A stretch of DNA of 17,304 nt from Hungatella sp. UBA3402 (GTDB lineage Bacteria > Bacillota > Clostridia > Lachnospirales > Lachnospiraceae), in the NCBI GenBank assembly GCA_002358555.1, contig DEPC01000163.1, positions 1 through 17,304 on the forward strand, read 5' to 3'. Position numbers and translations under genes: made by a program. Under the pieces are notes generated by a model. That model saw only the letters and a program-made list of their open reading frames with translations, was not told the origin of the DNA and did not search any database. Positions 1 to 7,379 of this stretch are shown in pieces (the first letter of the stretch is position 1; each line of letters opens with the position of its first letter).

Positions 1-2192
1 GTCAGATTTTCATTTAATACCTCACTTACCTGCTGCGGATTGACTTGCCAGATTTCTCCCAAATTCTCTGCAATCTGATTCTTTTCTAAAGAAGTAAAAT
101 CTGCAAATGCCCTCCGTAAGAATAAGAGCGCTCTTTTAAATTCTTCCTCGTCCAAGGTATCTAAATATTCGCTCAATTTTTCCCACAATGTCAATCTTGC
201 AATCAAGGCATAATGATTCCTAGATGAAAGACCTGCAAACCAGCCTGAGCCAAGTTCTGCCGGAATTCCTTTGGATAACCTACGACTTACCTCACGCCCC
301 AATTCCTCACTGTCCATGATTCCTTGTTCCAAAAGAAGTGCAGCAGCCATTCCAGAAAGTCTGGTGTTTAAATCATCCCTGGATGCAATCTCTTTCAATA
401 CTCTCACAAAACGCTCACTGTCAAGAAAATCATGACGAACACTAATTTCATGCAGTTTTCCTACTGCGGGCACCATAGCATTAGCTGCTTGGTCATCACA
501 GACACATTCCTGGGGCAGTATCAAACAAACTCTTAAAAATAGTTGGGAAAGAAGGGGAATCAAAGGAGAACGGTCCAGTCTTCTGATATCTCCATACTGA
601 ATCACCACAGACAAACTGGCGGCTGTGTCTGCAATCTCTATGACGGAAGCGGCATCCACTGCCATTTCCTGCAATGCATCGATTGCAGAAACTAGCATAA
701 TAGGCATACCACAGTAAAAAGATTCTTCTACAATCTGTGCTAATCCACTGATTCCTTGGCTCTCATCAATCCTCTTTTTCAATGCAAATGCTGCAGCCTG
801 CTCTACCGTATCTCCCTTGAGCACAGCCTCCACAATCTGAATCTCTGCCTCTGGAGTCCACTGCAAAATCCAGCTTTCTGCCCAGGTAGCGCTCTCCTGA
901 TTTACTGCTTGGAGAGAAGCAAATTGAATACCCAGAACCCTTAAACGATGAAGGAAAAAGGAGCGATGCAAATCCATAAATGCCGCCTTTTCGGTTTTTA
1001 CCCTTAAATTTTCCCGCAAATCCAAGGCAAGAGATTCTGCTGTCATAGATTTATATTTTTCTAACCGCAGTTCTTTTAATTTCTCATAAAAATCTGCCTG
1101 AATGGAGGTTTGGCTGAGTCCTTGAGGCAAACTTCCAATCTTTGTCCCAATCTCCGTATCTGCGACTGCTAAAGCCAGCTCTGAAAATATTCCATGTCCC
1201 ATACAAGTGACTGCTGCGTCACGAAGATCTTTCAGAGTTGGAATATTGCTTCCATGAAGCTGTGCAAGGGCTGATGAAAGGCGGTAGGCCTCAATAACCT
1301 CTGCCGCTGACACAATTCCTCCATGTTTTCTCTGAAAGGCACTGAGACTGCTTAAATATTTTCTAGCCGCATAATCTACTTTCTTTCTGCACAGACCCTG
1401 CCAGAGATACTCATAATACGCAGGAGCATGATTTCCTGCCCCATATCCAGAACGCTCTGACAAGCGGTAATAAGAATAAGGCATCAAGGTTTTCATAGTC
1501 TCTGCTTTGGGCAATGACTTTAACTCTTTATCACTCATAGCAGGCTCTCCGCCAAGAATCCCCTCTACATGAAAGGAACCTGTAACCACGACTATTTTTT
1601 CAGGCTCAAAGCCTTCCTTCACCGCCTCGGCAATCTTTCGGCGCATATATGCCTCTCTTACCAGATTTTCTTTATTCTCTTCTCCACATTCAAAGCTCAA
1701 TTCTCTTAATTCTTTTCCAAACTCCTGTGCACCTTTCTTATATCCAGCCGTGTCTGCACATTGCTCTATGGTTCGCTCCCAGAAGGTTTCATGGTCCCTA
1801 TCTTCTGACTGTTTATCTAAGGCATCATAGATATCAAAAGACAATTCCTTTTCCTCTTTTTTGGCCTTTATCCCCATAAAAATTTCGGAAGGCAAATCGC
1901 AGAACCGGCAAGAACATTGATGTTCCTTAGCCCACAAAAGGGCCTGATACTCTGGGGAATATTCAGCAAATGGATAAAGGATTGTCCTGATAGGCAGCTC
2001 TTTGGTGTAAGCCATCACTGCTATCGGTGGTTTCACCTCTTTTTCTCCCAAATCACCAATCAAATCTGTAAAATCCGATGGTCCCTCAATCATCACTAGC
2101 TCTGGTTTTACTTGATTTAAAAAATCTTTGAGATAATAAGCTCCTGCTGGTGAAAGATGCCGAATTCCAAATACAAAAGGCTGTCTCTCCAT
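1..2192 (-). CDS. DUF5682-family protein, 3' end beyond window (partial)
   Basis: An open frame of 730 codons runs from an ATG at 2192 off the left edge without a stop. The start overlaps the MoxR stop codon as TGATG, so translation is probably coupled. The N-terminus has the motif GIRHLSPAGA (His12), then VMIEGPSDF (Glu36). Further on are DHETFWER (His134) and VVTGSFHVEG (His208). The rest, about 250-730, is largely alpha-helical and unlike anything I can name. I recognise the N-terminal pattern as DUF5682. Its spacing of conserved His/Glu motifs recalls the EreA/ChaN/TraB ('Tiki-like') hydrolase fold, but that link is inference. No signal peptide or membrane segment is seen, so it is probably cytoplasmic. 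It is co-transcribed with MoxR, HEAT-like and SWIM genes. In other genomes a VWA-domain gene usually follows. The biochemical function is unknown. Confidence 0.8.
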   Translation of the reverse strand, partial: MERQPFVFGIRHLSPAGAYYLKDFLNQVKPELVMIEGPSDFTDLIGDLGEKEVKPPIAVMAYTKELPIRTILYPFAEYSPEYQALLWAKEHQCSCRFCDLPSEIFMGIKAKKEEKELSFDIYDALDKQSEDRDHETFWERTIEQCADTAGYKKGAQEFGKELRELSFECGEENKENLVREAYMRRKIAEAVKEGFEPEKIVVVTGSFHVEGILGGEPAMSDKELKSLPKAETMKTLMPYSYYRLSERSGYGAGNHAPAYYEYLWQGLCRKKVDYAARKYLSSLSAFQRKHGGIVSAAEVIEAYRLSSALAQLHGSNIPTLKDLRDAAVTCMGHGIFSELALAVADTEIGTKIGSLPQGLSQTSIQADFYEKLKELRLEKYKSMTAESLALDLRENLRVKTEKAAFMDLHRSFFLHRLRVLGIQFASLQAVNQESATWAESWILQWTPEAEIQIVEAVLKGDTVEQAAAFALKKRIDESQGISGLAQIVEESFYCGMPIMLVSAIDALQEMAVDAASVIEIADTAASLSVVIQYGDIRRLDRSPLIPLLSQLFLRVCLILPQECVCDDQAANAMVPAVGKLHEISVRHDFLDSERFVRVLKEIASRDDLNTRLSGMAAALLLEQGIMDSEELGREVSRRLSKGIPAELGSGWFAGLSSRNHYALIARLTLWEKLSEYLDTLDEEEFKRALLFLRRAFADFTSLEKNQIAENLGEIWQVNPQQVSEVLNENL

Positions 2193-3280
2193 CAGCAGTT
2201 CAACTCCTTACATTCTTCATAAAGGGAAAGCCATTTTGACCCTCGTTTTTTCATAATGTTTTCTAGATATTCTTCCCATGCTTTTCCATCTTTGCTGTCC
2301 TCTTTTACGATTGCTCCCTGCAATCCTGCTGCCAAATCATAATCCGTAATTGTCCCATTGCCAAAGCTACCTGCTAAAGCCATACTGTTGGCAAGCAGAG
2401 AAATCGCTTCGGCAGTGGATAAAACTCCTGAAGTTGGCTTTAATTTTTGTTTTCCATCTAAAGTAACCCCTGCCCGCAGTTCTCGGAAAATGGTACATAC
2501 TTTTTTCACTACCTCTTCTTCTGGCAGCTTTGCATTCAAATCCAGACTTCCCGAAAGCTGACTGATTCTGGATTCCACAATCTCCATCTCTGCCTGCAGA
2601 CTCTCAGGAGCTGGAAGCACTACAATATTAAATCGCCGCTTCAATGCTGCGGACATCTCATTTACTCCTTTATCTCTGGTATTTGCTGTAGCAATGACAG
2701 AAAATCCCTTCTTAGCTGGAACCTCAATTCCAAGCTCTGGTACAGAAATCCTTTTCTCGGATAAAAGGGAGATAAGCGCGTCCTGAACTTCAGAGGCACA
2801 TCGAGAGATTTCTTCTACTCTCGCAATCGCTCCCTCTTCCATAGCACGATACACAGGGCTTGGAATCATAGCCTCTTGGGAAGGACCACTGGCAATCAAC
2901 ATGGCATAATTCCAAGAATACTTAATCTGTTCTTCTGTAGTTCCAGCAGTTCCTTGTATTACCCTTGTAGAGTTTCCATTAATCGCTGCAGCCAAATGTT
3001 CGGACAGCCAAGATTTTGCTGTTCCTGGCTCTCCAATGAGCAAAAGGGCTCTGTCTGTAACCAAGGTAGAGATAGCAATTTCCACTAATCTTTTATGTCC
3101 AATATATTTTGGCGTAATCTCCACGCCCCCGCAAGTTCCTCCGCAGATATAAGTAAGTACTGACTTGGGAGACATACGCCACCCTGTTGGAATTGGATTC
3201 TTCTCATTGGCAATCAATGCATCAATCTCGTTCTGGAATAACTGCTCTGCAGGCAGTCTCTGTACATTTTTATTATCCAT
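2192..3280 (-). CDS. MoxR-type AAA+ ATPase
   Basis: This 362-residue protein is a single-domain AAA+ ATPase of the MoxR/CobS type, about the usual family length. Walker A is GEPGTAKS (83-90). The Walker B region reads IARVEEISR (152-160), with Val155 where most MoxR proteins have Asp and with Glu156/Glu157 retained. Sensor 1 is in VIATANTRD (Asn200), followed by the arginine pair LKRRFN (215-216). MoxR proteins act as chaperone-like remodelling ATPases, usually with a VWA-domain partner that holds the substrate through a MIDAS site. The partner here is presumably encoded left of the window. GGAG lies 13 bases before the ATG, a rather long spacing. Its stop overlaps the next gene's start, so the two are translationally coupled. 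A 120-bp inserted element lies just upstream and may separate it from the promoter-proximal genes. Substrate unknown; the family call is firm. Confidence 0.9.
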   Translation of the reverse strand: MDNKNVQRLPAEQLFQNEIDALIANEKNPIPTGWRMSPKSVLTYICGGTCGGVEITPKYIGHKRLVEIAISTLVTDRALLLIGEPGTAKSWLSEHLAAAINGNSTRVIQGTAGTTEEQIKYSWNYAMLIASGPSQEAMIPSPVYRAMEEGAIARVEEISRCASEVQDALISLLSEKRISVPELGIEVPAKKGFSVIATANTRDKGVNEMSAALKRRFNIVVLPAPESLQAEMEIVESRISQLSGSLDLNAKLPEEEVVKKVCTIFRELRAGVTLDGKQKLKPTSGVLSTAEAISLLANSMALAGSFGNGTITDYDLAAGLQGAIVKEDSKDGKAWEEYLENIMKKRGSKWLSLYEECKELNC

Positions 3281-3308
3281 TGTTTTATGTTCTCTCCTTC
3301 TTAATTTT
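3281..3308. other. MoxR leader between the inserted element and the start codon
   Basis: This short AT-rich stretch carries the MoxR ribosome binding site AAGGAGAG on the minus strand (about 3294-3301). I see no terminator in it. A TTGACA hexamer in the element's terminal repeat (3324-3329, minus) faces TATAAA (3306-3311), but the spacing is only 12 bases, too short for a normal sigma-A promoter. Confidence 0.35.
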
Positions 3309-3443
3309 ATAATAGGATTCAGATGTCAAAATCCTTCCTTGTCGAAATTTAATACAATATATAGGTTAGACCTTAATATAAGCATACTACATTTACTGGT
3401 GAGTATTTGGAATCTGACCTTTTGACACCTGAATCATAATAGG
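3309..3443. mobile_element. MITE-like element with TIRs and target-site duplication
   Basis: A 16-base terminal repeat GATTCAGATGTCAAAA (3316-3331) matches the inverse of TTTTGACACCTGAATC (3420-3435) at 15 of 16 bases. The interval is flanked by identical direct repeats ATAATAG (3309-3315 and 3436-3442). These extend to 8 bp (ATAATAGG) if one G is counted as target rather than element. The element is thus about 120 bp, has no coding capacity, and shows the hallmarks of a non-autonomous transposon. An internal imperfect inverted repeat, TATAGGT-TAG-ACCTTAATA, lies near 3360-3380. A 7-8 bp duplication is compatible with several IS families; I do not assign one. It sits between the HEAT-like and MoxR genes of an apparent operon. 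Confidence 0.7.
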
Positions 3444-3637
3444 TGATTGCAAATACTAGCGGCGATTGCGGGAGCGCTGAACGTGCGGAGCAATCGACTT
3501 TCATAAGGCGGCTGGTTCGATGTCAGACATCGCAGGAATGTTTAAAACCAATCTCTGCAGTATATTTGCCAGAATCTTTAAAATGTATGGTTATATCTCC
3601 TGAAACAGTCAACTATCAGCGCCTTCAAGACTATTTT
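3444..3637. repeat. Structured non-coding segment, suspected dispersed intergenic repeat
   Basis: This stretch of about 195 bp between the HEAT-like and MoxR genes looks richer in GC than the AT-rich spacers beside it and is full of short inverted repeats: CGATTGC (3463-3469) with GCAATCG (3490-3496), the AGCGCT palindrome (3473-3478), CGATGTC-a-GACATCG (3518-3532), and AAGGCG (3505-3510) with CGCCTT (3620-3625). A 66-codon GTG-initiated frame on the plus strand crosses it, but it has no convincing ribosome binding site and no recognisable domain. The sequence resembles repeat-like intergenic DNA I associate with Lachnospiraceae genomes, but copy number cannot be judged from one window. Confidence 0.4.
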
Positions 3638-5533
3638 TTATAAATCTTCTACTGGAATTCCTTTTTTGAGCAGCCCACACCAATTTTCCAATACTCCAAT
3701 CCCATTTATTGCCTTTCTTCCATATCCTTTTATCAACTGCTCCAATTCTTCTGCCAGCTCTTCTGTACTTAAAGGAAGCTCCTTCAAGAGTTCTTTTGTT
3801 TCATATGTGATATAATTCGTATGTCTTTTTCCTAAGCAAGCCAAAAGTCCATGATAATCCGTCCATCCGCATCGTTTCATCATACGAACGTCCCTGACAA
3901 CGGTTCCTCTGTGCTTTGCCCCTAAGTAGAAATATTTTCCATAATCATGCTGCAAGGATTCCATATCAGGGCGGAACAGGTTAGCAATTATATTATCATA
4001 GGCATTATCATAGCTGTTTGCTGCCATTTTTTTCCAGGAAGAGGCAAATCTGAGTTTACTATTTAAGAGAAGAGGATACCATCTAAGGTCAATTCCTTTT
4101 TCTAGTTTTTGGGTTATTCGAGTATATTTCGTTAAATAGCTCCACTCCTCTCGGTATACTATATAAGCATTCTCCTTTTCCTCATATTTTACATAGCTTA
4201 ATACTTCTATGATACCTTTGGGCTCTTTGGTTTTTCTCTTTTTTTTAGGTTTCTCTGCTTCATCTATTTCTTCCTCTGACTGGAAATAATGGTGAAACCG
4301 TTCAAACACTTCTTCTGGTTCCTTGGTGAGCATATCAATCCAAAATACAGAATGTAAAAACTTATCTCCATGTGCAGCATACATCTCTTCAGCTACCTGG
4401 CATAAATTGGGATGCAACCCTTTTACAAGAGAATGGTTTAACATTTCTATTGCCTCTCCTGGGGATATCTGATAAACCCGTTCATAACATTGACAAATCT
4501 TTTGAGAATGTTTTCCTGCTGCCCCACTCCAGAGAGTCTGAAAGCTGTTCTTATCTTCTGGCTTCCAGTCTTTCCATGGAAGCCAGAGAAGGGAAGCTGT
4601 CTCATCATTGTCCAGCCACTGGATAAAGGAATCTGCAACCAAATCAGAAGCCCAATCCTCCTTTGTTTCCCGTAGATAAGTTACAGTCTTTTGCGGATTC
4701 TTCTTCATCTGTTTGTTCCAATACTCTAGGGAAGCACTTCCTTCCATATAAGAAAGAGAATAAAGAGCAGCTTCTTTTACTTTCCCTTTCTCTGCTTTCA
4801 CTAAGTCAAGAAGCTGACCTTCATTGCCTTTATCATTATGCAGGGCAAAAACCAGAGCTTCTTTCACTTCCTTTCCCGCCTTAGGCAGCATTTCCAGATA
4901 AAACTCATTTTCATCTTTTCCAGCAATGGCTTCTATCACCTGCACTCGTTTGGCCATATCCCGCTTCCCCTGAGGATTAAAACCTTGCTTCAAAAGCGGA
5001 AGTACTTTAACCCCCTCATCTTCAAGCCATTCTGCCACCATATCCGCAAGTTCCGAATAACTGTCCCCAAGCGCTTTGACCATGAGACCCTTTACCCTGT
5101 AATCCTCAAAGATTTCTGGCTGATTCTTATAAGTATCTCTAAGCGTAGCATATCTTCCACTTCCTGTCCCATTAAAAGCCTCCAGTACAGGAGCCATCTG
5201 GCTGTAGGGAACATTGGTGCAGATATTCCCCAAACTAACCTGTTCTTTTATTGGCTTTAATTCTCCCTCTTTCTGTAAGCTTCCCTGGGTACACAAAACC
5301 GCATCAACAAGAGCTAATGTATCTAATAACACTCCTGCCCTATCCTCGCAGGATGGCTCCACACTTTTACATGCCATCTGGTAAATCTTCCCAAATACAG
5401 GAGATGCCTTGGCAAGAGGTTCTATCTGCTGAATCGCTTTTTTCAGTCGGAAATCCTCCTGGATTAGCCCGACCCCTGCAATGACTGCTGTTTCAAGCCT
5501 ATCCCTCAATTCATATATCATGCTAAAATTCAT
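3638..5533 (-). CDS. Large HEAT-repeat-like helical protein, MoxR/SWIM cluster component
   Basis: This 631-residue protein has no catalytic motif that I recognise. Residues about 145-300 contain tandem amphipathic helix pairs of HEAT type, for example VKGLMVKALGDSYSELADMV and KEVKEALVFALHND. That suggests a protein-binding solenoid. A charged linker with a KPKKKRKTK run lies at about 428-436, and a second helical region rich in Trp and Tyr follows to the end. There is no signal peptide or transmembrane segment. GGAG lies 7 bases before the ATG; Met5 is a possible alternative start. It is transcribed after the SWIM gene (76-bp gap) and before the MoxR gene. By position it corresponds to the DUF5691 gene that I recall in the equivalent actinobacterial cluster, but I cannot confirm homology. 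A scaffold or substrate-recruiting role for the ATPase is inference. Confidence 0.7.
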   Translation of the reverse strand: MNFSMIYELRDRLETAVIAGVGLIQEDFRLKKAIQQIEPLAKASPVFGKIYQMACKSVEPSCEDRAGVLLDTLALVDAVLCTQGSLQKEGELKPIKEQVSLGNICTNVPYSQMAPVLEAFNGTGSGRYATLRDTYKNQPEIFEDYRVKGLMVKALGDSYSELADMVAEWLEDEGVKVLPLLKQGFNPQGKRDMAKRVQVIEAIAGKDENEFYLEMLPKAGKEVKEALVFALHNDKGNEGQLLDLVKAEKGKVKEAALYSLSYMEGSASLEYWNKQMKKNPQKTVTYLRETKEDWASDLVADSFIQWLDNDETASLLWLPWKDWKPEDKNSFQTLWSGAAGKHSQKICQCYERVYQISPGEAIEMLNHSLVKGLHPNLCQVAEEMYAAHGDKFLHSVFWIDMLTKEPEEVFERFHHYFQSEEEIDEAEKPKKKRKTKEPKGIIEVLSYVKYEEKENAYIVYREEWSYLTKYTRITQKLEKGIDLRWYPLLLNSKLRFASSWKKMAANSYDNAYDNIIANLFRPDMESLQHDYGKYFYLGAKHRGTVVRDVRMMKRCGWTDYHGLLACLGKRHTNYITYETKELLKELPLSTEELAEELEQLIKGYGRKAINGIGVLENWCGLLKKGIPVEDL

Positions 5534-5609
5534 AATAAATCTCCATTCATGACTAATTTTTTAAAAGCTTATACATAAAAACTAAAAACTTCCCTTGGAA
5601 AACGCCTGT

Positions 5610-7064
5610 TTAATACAATAATCGCAAAATTCCCTGCTCCTTTACCATACTACAAGGATGCATACAAATCTGCCTGTCACTAGTGTCATAGTATATCAGT
5701 CCAAATATAGCTCCTTTATTAAAAAATACAGAGTTTGGAAGCATGGGCATCATAGATACTGTATCCTGCCACCCTTCCTTTTTGCGCAGTTCTATCCGGT
5801 TTCCTGCTATATCCATCATCACATAAATCTGTTTTCCTTCCAAGGAAACAGTCCCAATCTCCTCATAGGCAGCCATTACTGGAAAATAATCTTCTGCCAA
5901 AGTATTTTTTATGTAGTTCTTTACAGCTTTTGTCATTGTGCCAAAATCTCCATAGGCTTTCCCTATGATTTGTTTATAAATATGTTCCTCTACATCTTCA
6001 AAGGTTGCTCCACTCCACCGCACTCTCCGATTTACGGTTCCTGGATAATAGGTCAAGGTTGAAATATTCATCAGACTAAAACAGGAATCTTCTTGTTTTA
6101 CATGTTTCAATGCCTTGACAGGACGGTAATTACAGGTGTGGAAAATCTCTCCACTATCCACATCAATCCAATATCCCAAATCAATATATTCTTTTCGTGC
6201 TTCATCATAGGAAACAGAAAATGAGAGCTGTAAAAGTTTGGCATTTTCCTTTTTAAGACCTAAATCGTTGAGCTGCTCTAATTTCCAGATTCCCCCCAAT
6301 TCCTCATAGAGTTCGTCGTCATCTGCTTCTGGACTGTCATGTTCCAATTTATCGTTTAAATAGACATTTGCTTTTCGCTCTAATGTCCTCAATCGTTTCA
6401 AAATCTCAACAGCCTTTTTGTAATGTTCTGTATCCTGGTCTTTCTGAAAAGCTTCCATCTCCAAAATCAGCCTGTTAAATAATACCAATGGACCTGGCAA
6501 ATAGTAATCTCCCAGTTGTTTTGACAAATCTCGGTAAGTTTTTAAGGATACACTTCCCATAGCTGCCAACCCCATATCCATCAAATTATCCAATAGCTGT
6601 TTCATCAATGCCAAACCTTCCAACTGTTTTTTAATCTTTTTGGTTTTTGCCGCCTTGGCAGCTTTAGCACTTTTTTCTGAAACTGGCTTCTTGTCTCCTT
6701 CAGACTTTTTCTTTGCTTCTCTTGCTTCTTTTTTCTGCCTCTTTTCCAGAATATCCTCTGGAATTTCATCCACTTTAAAATCTTTTCCCGCAGCCATCTC
6801 AAAAAGCAGTGCTAAACTATGTTTACAGGGAAATTGTCTGCTGGGACAACTACATCGAAATACTGGATGTTCTTCATCAATATAATCTGCAGATACTACA
6901 TAATTTTTCTTCCCACTTCCCTTGCACTCCCCCATATAAAAAGTATCATCCGCCGATTTTTTACGGACTACAAATCCATTGCCAGAAGATATCTTTCTGG
7001 CATTGCTCACTGCATTGGCATTGGGGGCCAACGTAAGAATTTCTTGCTCCTTTACTGTTCTCAT
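5610..7064 (-). CDS. SWIM zinc-finger protein
   Basis: This 484-residue protein has a clear SWIM zinc finger near the N-terminus: Cys71-x-Cys73-x6-Cys80-x-His82, in RCSCPSRQFPCKHSLALLFE. SWIM domains bind DNA, RNA or protein through one zinc ion. A Lys/Ala/Glu-rich, probably coiled or disordered segment follows (about 103-145), then a long alpha/beta region of unknown fold to the end. The start is supported by AGGAG six bases upstream (7071-7075). It is the first gene of the minus-strand cluster and follows an extended -10 promoter at 7122-7130. SWIM proteins of this type are known beside MoxR/VWA genes and may bring nucleic-acid or target recognition to the complex. That role is inferred from context only. 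No membrane segment is seen. Confidence 0.85.
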   Translation of the reverse strand: MRTVKEQEILTLAPNANAVSNARKISSGNGFVVRKKSADDTFYMGECKGSGKKNYVVSADYIDEEHPVFRCSCPSRQFPCKHSLALLFEMAAGKDFKVDEIPEDILEKRQKKEAREAKKKSEGDKKPVSEKSAKAAKAAKTKKIKKQLEGLALMKQLLDNLMDMGLAAMGSVSLKTYRDLSKQLGDYYLPGPLVLFNRLILEMEAFQKDQDTEHYKKAVEILKRLRTLERKANVYLNDKLEHDSPEADDDELYEELGGIWKLEQLNDLGLKKENAKLLQLSFSVSYDEARKEYIDLGYWIDVDSGEIFHTCNYRPVKALKHVKQEDSCFSLMNISTLTYYPGTVNRRVRWSGATFEDVEEHIYKQIIGKAYGDFGTMTKAVKNYIKNTLAEDYFPVMAAYEEIGTVSLEGKQIYVMMDIAGNRIELRKKEGWQDTVSMMPMLPNSVFFNKGAIFGLIYYDTSDRQICMHPCSMVKEQGILRLLY

Positions 7065-7079
7065 ACCTTGCTCCTGTCT

Positions 7080-7094
7080 GCCGTTAAAAACGGC
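7080..7094 (-). promoter_or_regulatory. Inverted repeat in SWIM-cluster leader
   Basis: GCCGTT-AAA-AACGGC is a perfect 6-bp-arm inverted repeat placed between the predicted transcription start and the ribosome binding site of the SWIM gene. It could be an operator or a small leader hairpin close to the Shine-Dalgarno sequence. The loop is only 3 bases, so as RNA it would be short but stable. Confidence 0.4.
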
Positions 7095-7121
7095 TGATTC
7101 CTTTCTTGATTCTGTATCATT

Positions 7122-7130
7122 ATCATACCA
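7122..7130 (-). promoter_or_regulatory. Extended -10 promoter for the SWIM/HEAT/MoxR/DUF5682 cluster
   Basis: On the minus strand TGGTATGAT matches the extended -10 consensus TGnTATAAT with one mismatch. It lies about 58 bases before the SWIM start codon. The -35 region is weak, as is common with a TGn extension. Predicted transcription start is near 7115. Confidence 0.5.
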
Positions 7131-7140
7131 CTGTTATTGA

Positions 7141-7168
7141 AAAAGAGCTACTGTTTCACAGCTTTTTT
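7141..7168. terminator. Hairpin with flanking A and T tracts
   Basis: CTGT-TTC-ACAG (7151-7161) is extended by AAAAGAG on the left pairing with CTTTTTT on the right, with a three-base CTA bulge. Both strands then end in a T-tract, so it could act as a bidirectional terminator. It would stop readthrough from the alpha-galactosidase gene before the SWIM promoter. The stem is short and bulged, so confidence is moderate. Confidence 0.4.
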
Positions 7169-7250
7169 GCTTGGTTTTAGGGACAAAAATAAGTTGTAAA
7201 AAAATCTTATAGCAAAAAGGAACTCTTTTCGCAATATCATATATCTATCT

Positions 7251-7265
7251 GCCATAAAAAATGGC
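7251..7265. repeat. Short inverted repeat GCCAT-AAAAA-ATGGC
   Basis: A perfect 5-bp-arm inverted repeat with an A5 loop lies in the spacer between the galactosidase stop and the SWIM promoter. It could be a minor hairpin or operator. The rest of the 315-bp spacer 7065-7379 is AT-rich and holds, besides the promoter and hairpins listed here, only a direct repeat (AAATCTGGATTC at 7275-7286, AAAACTGGATTC at 7310-7321). Confidence 0.3.
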
Positions 7266-7307
7266 TGTGTCACAAAATCTGGATTCTAAACTAAAAAAGA
7301 GGACCAT

Positions 7308-7330
7308 GAAAAACTGGATTCAACAGTTCC
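7308..7330 (-). terminator. Probable rho-independent terminator after the alpha-galactosidase gene
   Basis: On the minus strand, about 50 bases past the stop codon, GGAACTG pairs with CAGTTTT around the loop TTGAATC, and the strand then runs into TTTTTC. The stem has five Watson-Crick pairs plus two G-U pairs, so it is a modest terminator. Confidence 0.4.
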
Positions 7331-7379
7331 ATTTCTTCATATCCCCTTTTTATTCTATATTTAATTCTTAAACTTTTTC

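Noticed and set aside
3306..3329. TTGACA in the MITE end with TATAAA outside, as an insertion-created promoter for MoxR
   Set aside because: The spacing is 12 bases, too short for a sigma-A promoter.
3443..3643. A 66-codon plus-strand frame with a GTG start
   Set aside because: It lies in the structured repeat-like segment, has no convincing ribosome site, no recognised domain, and runs against the operon into the HEAT-like gene's end.
4838..5260. A 140-codon plus-strand frame inside the HEAT-like gene
   Set aside because: It is antisense to a clearly coding frame. Its composition (rich in His, Phe, Ser, Leu) is typical of reverse-strand shadows.
5658..6062. A 134-codon plus-strand frame inside the SWIM gene
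   Set aside because: Antisense shadow of a supported gene, with no ribosome site and a low-quality composition.
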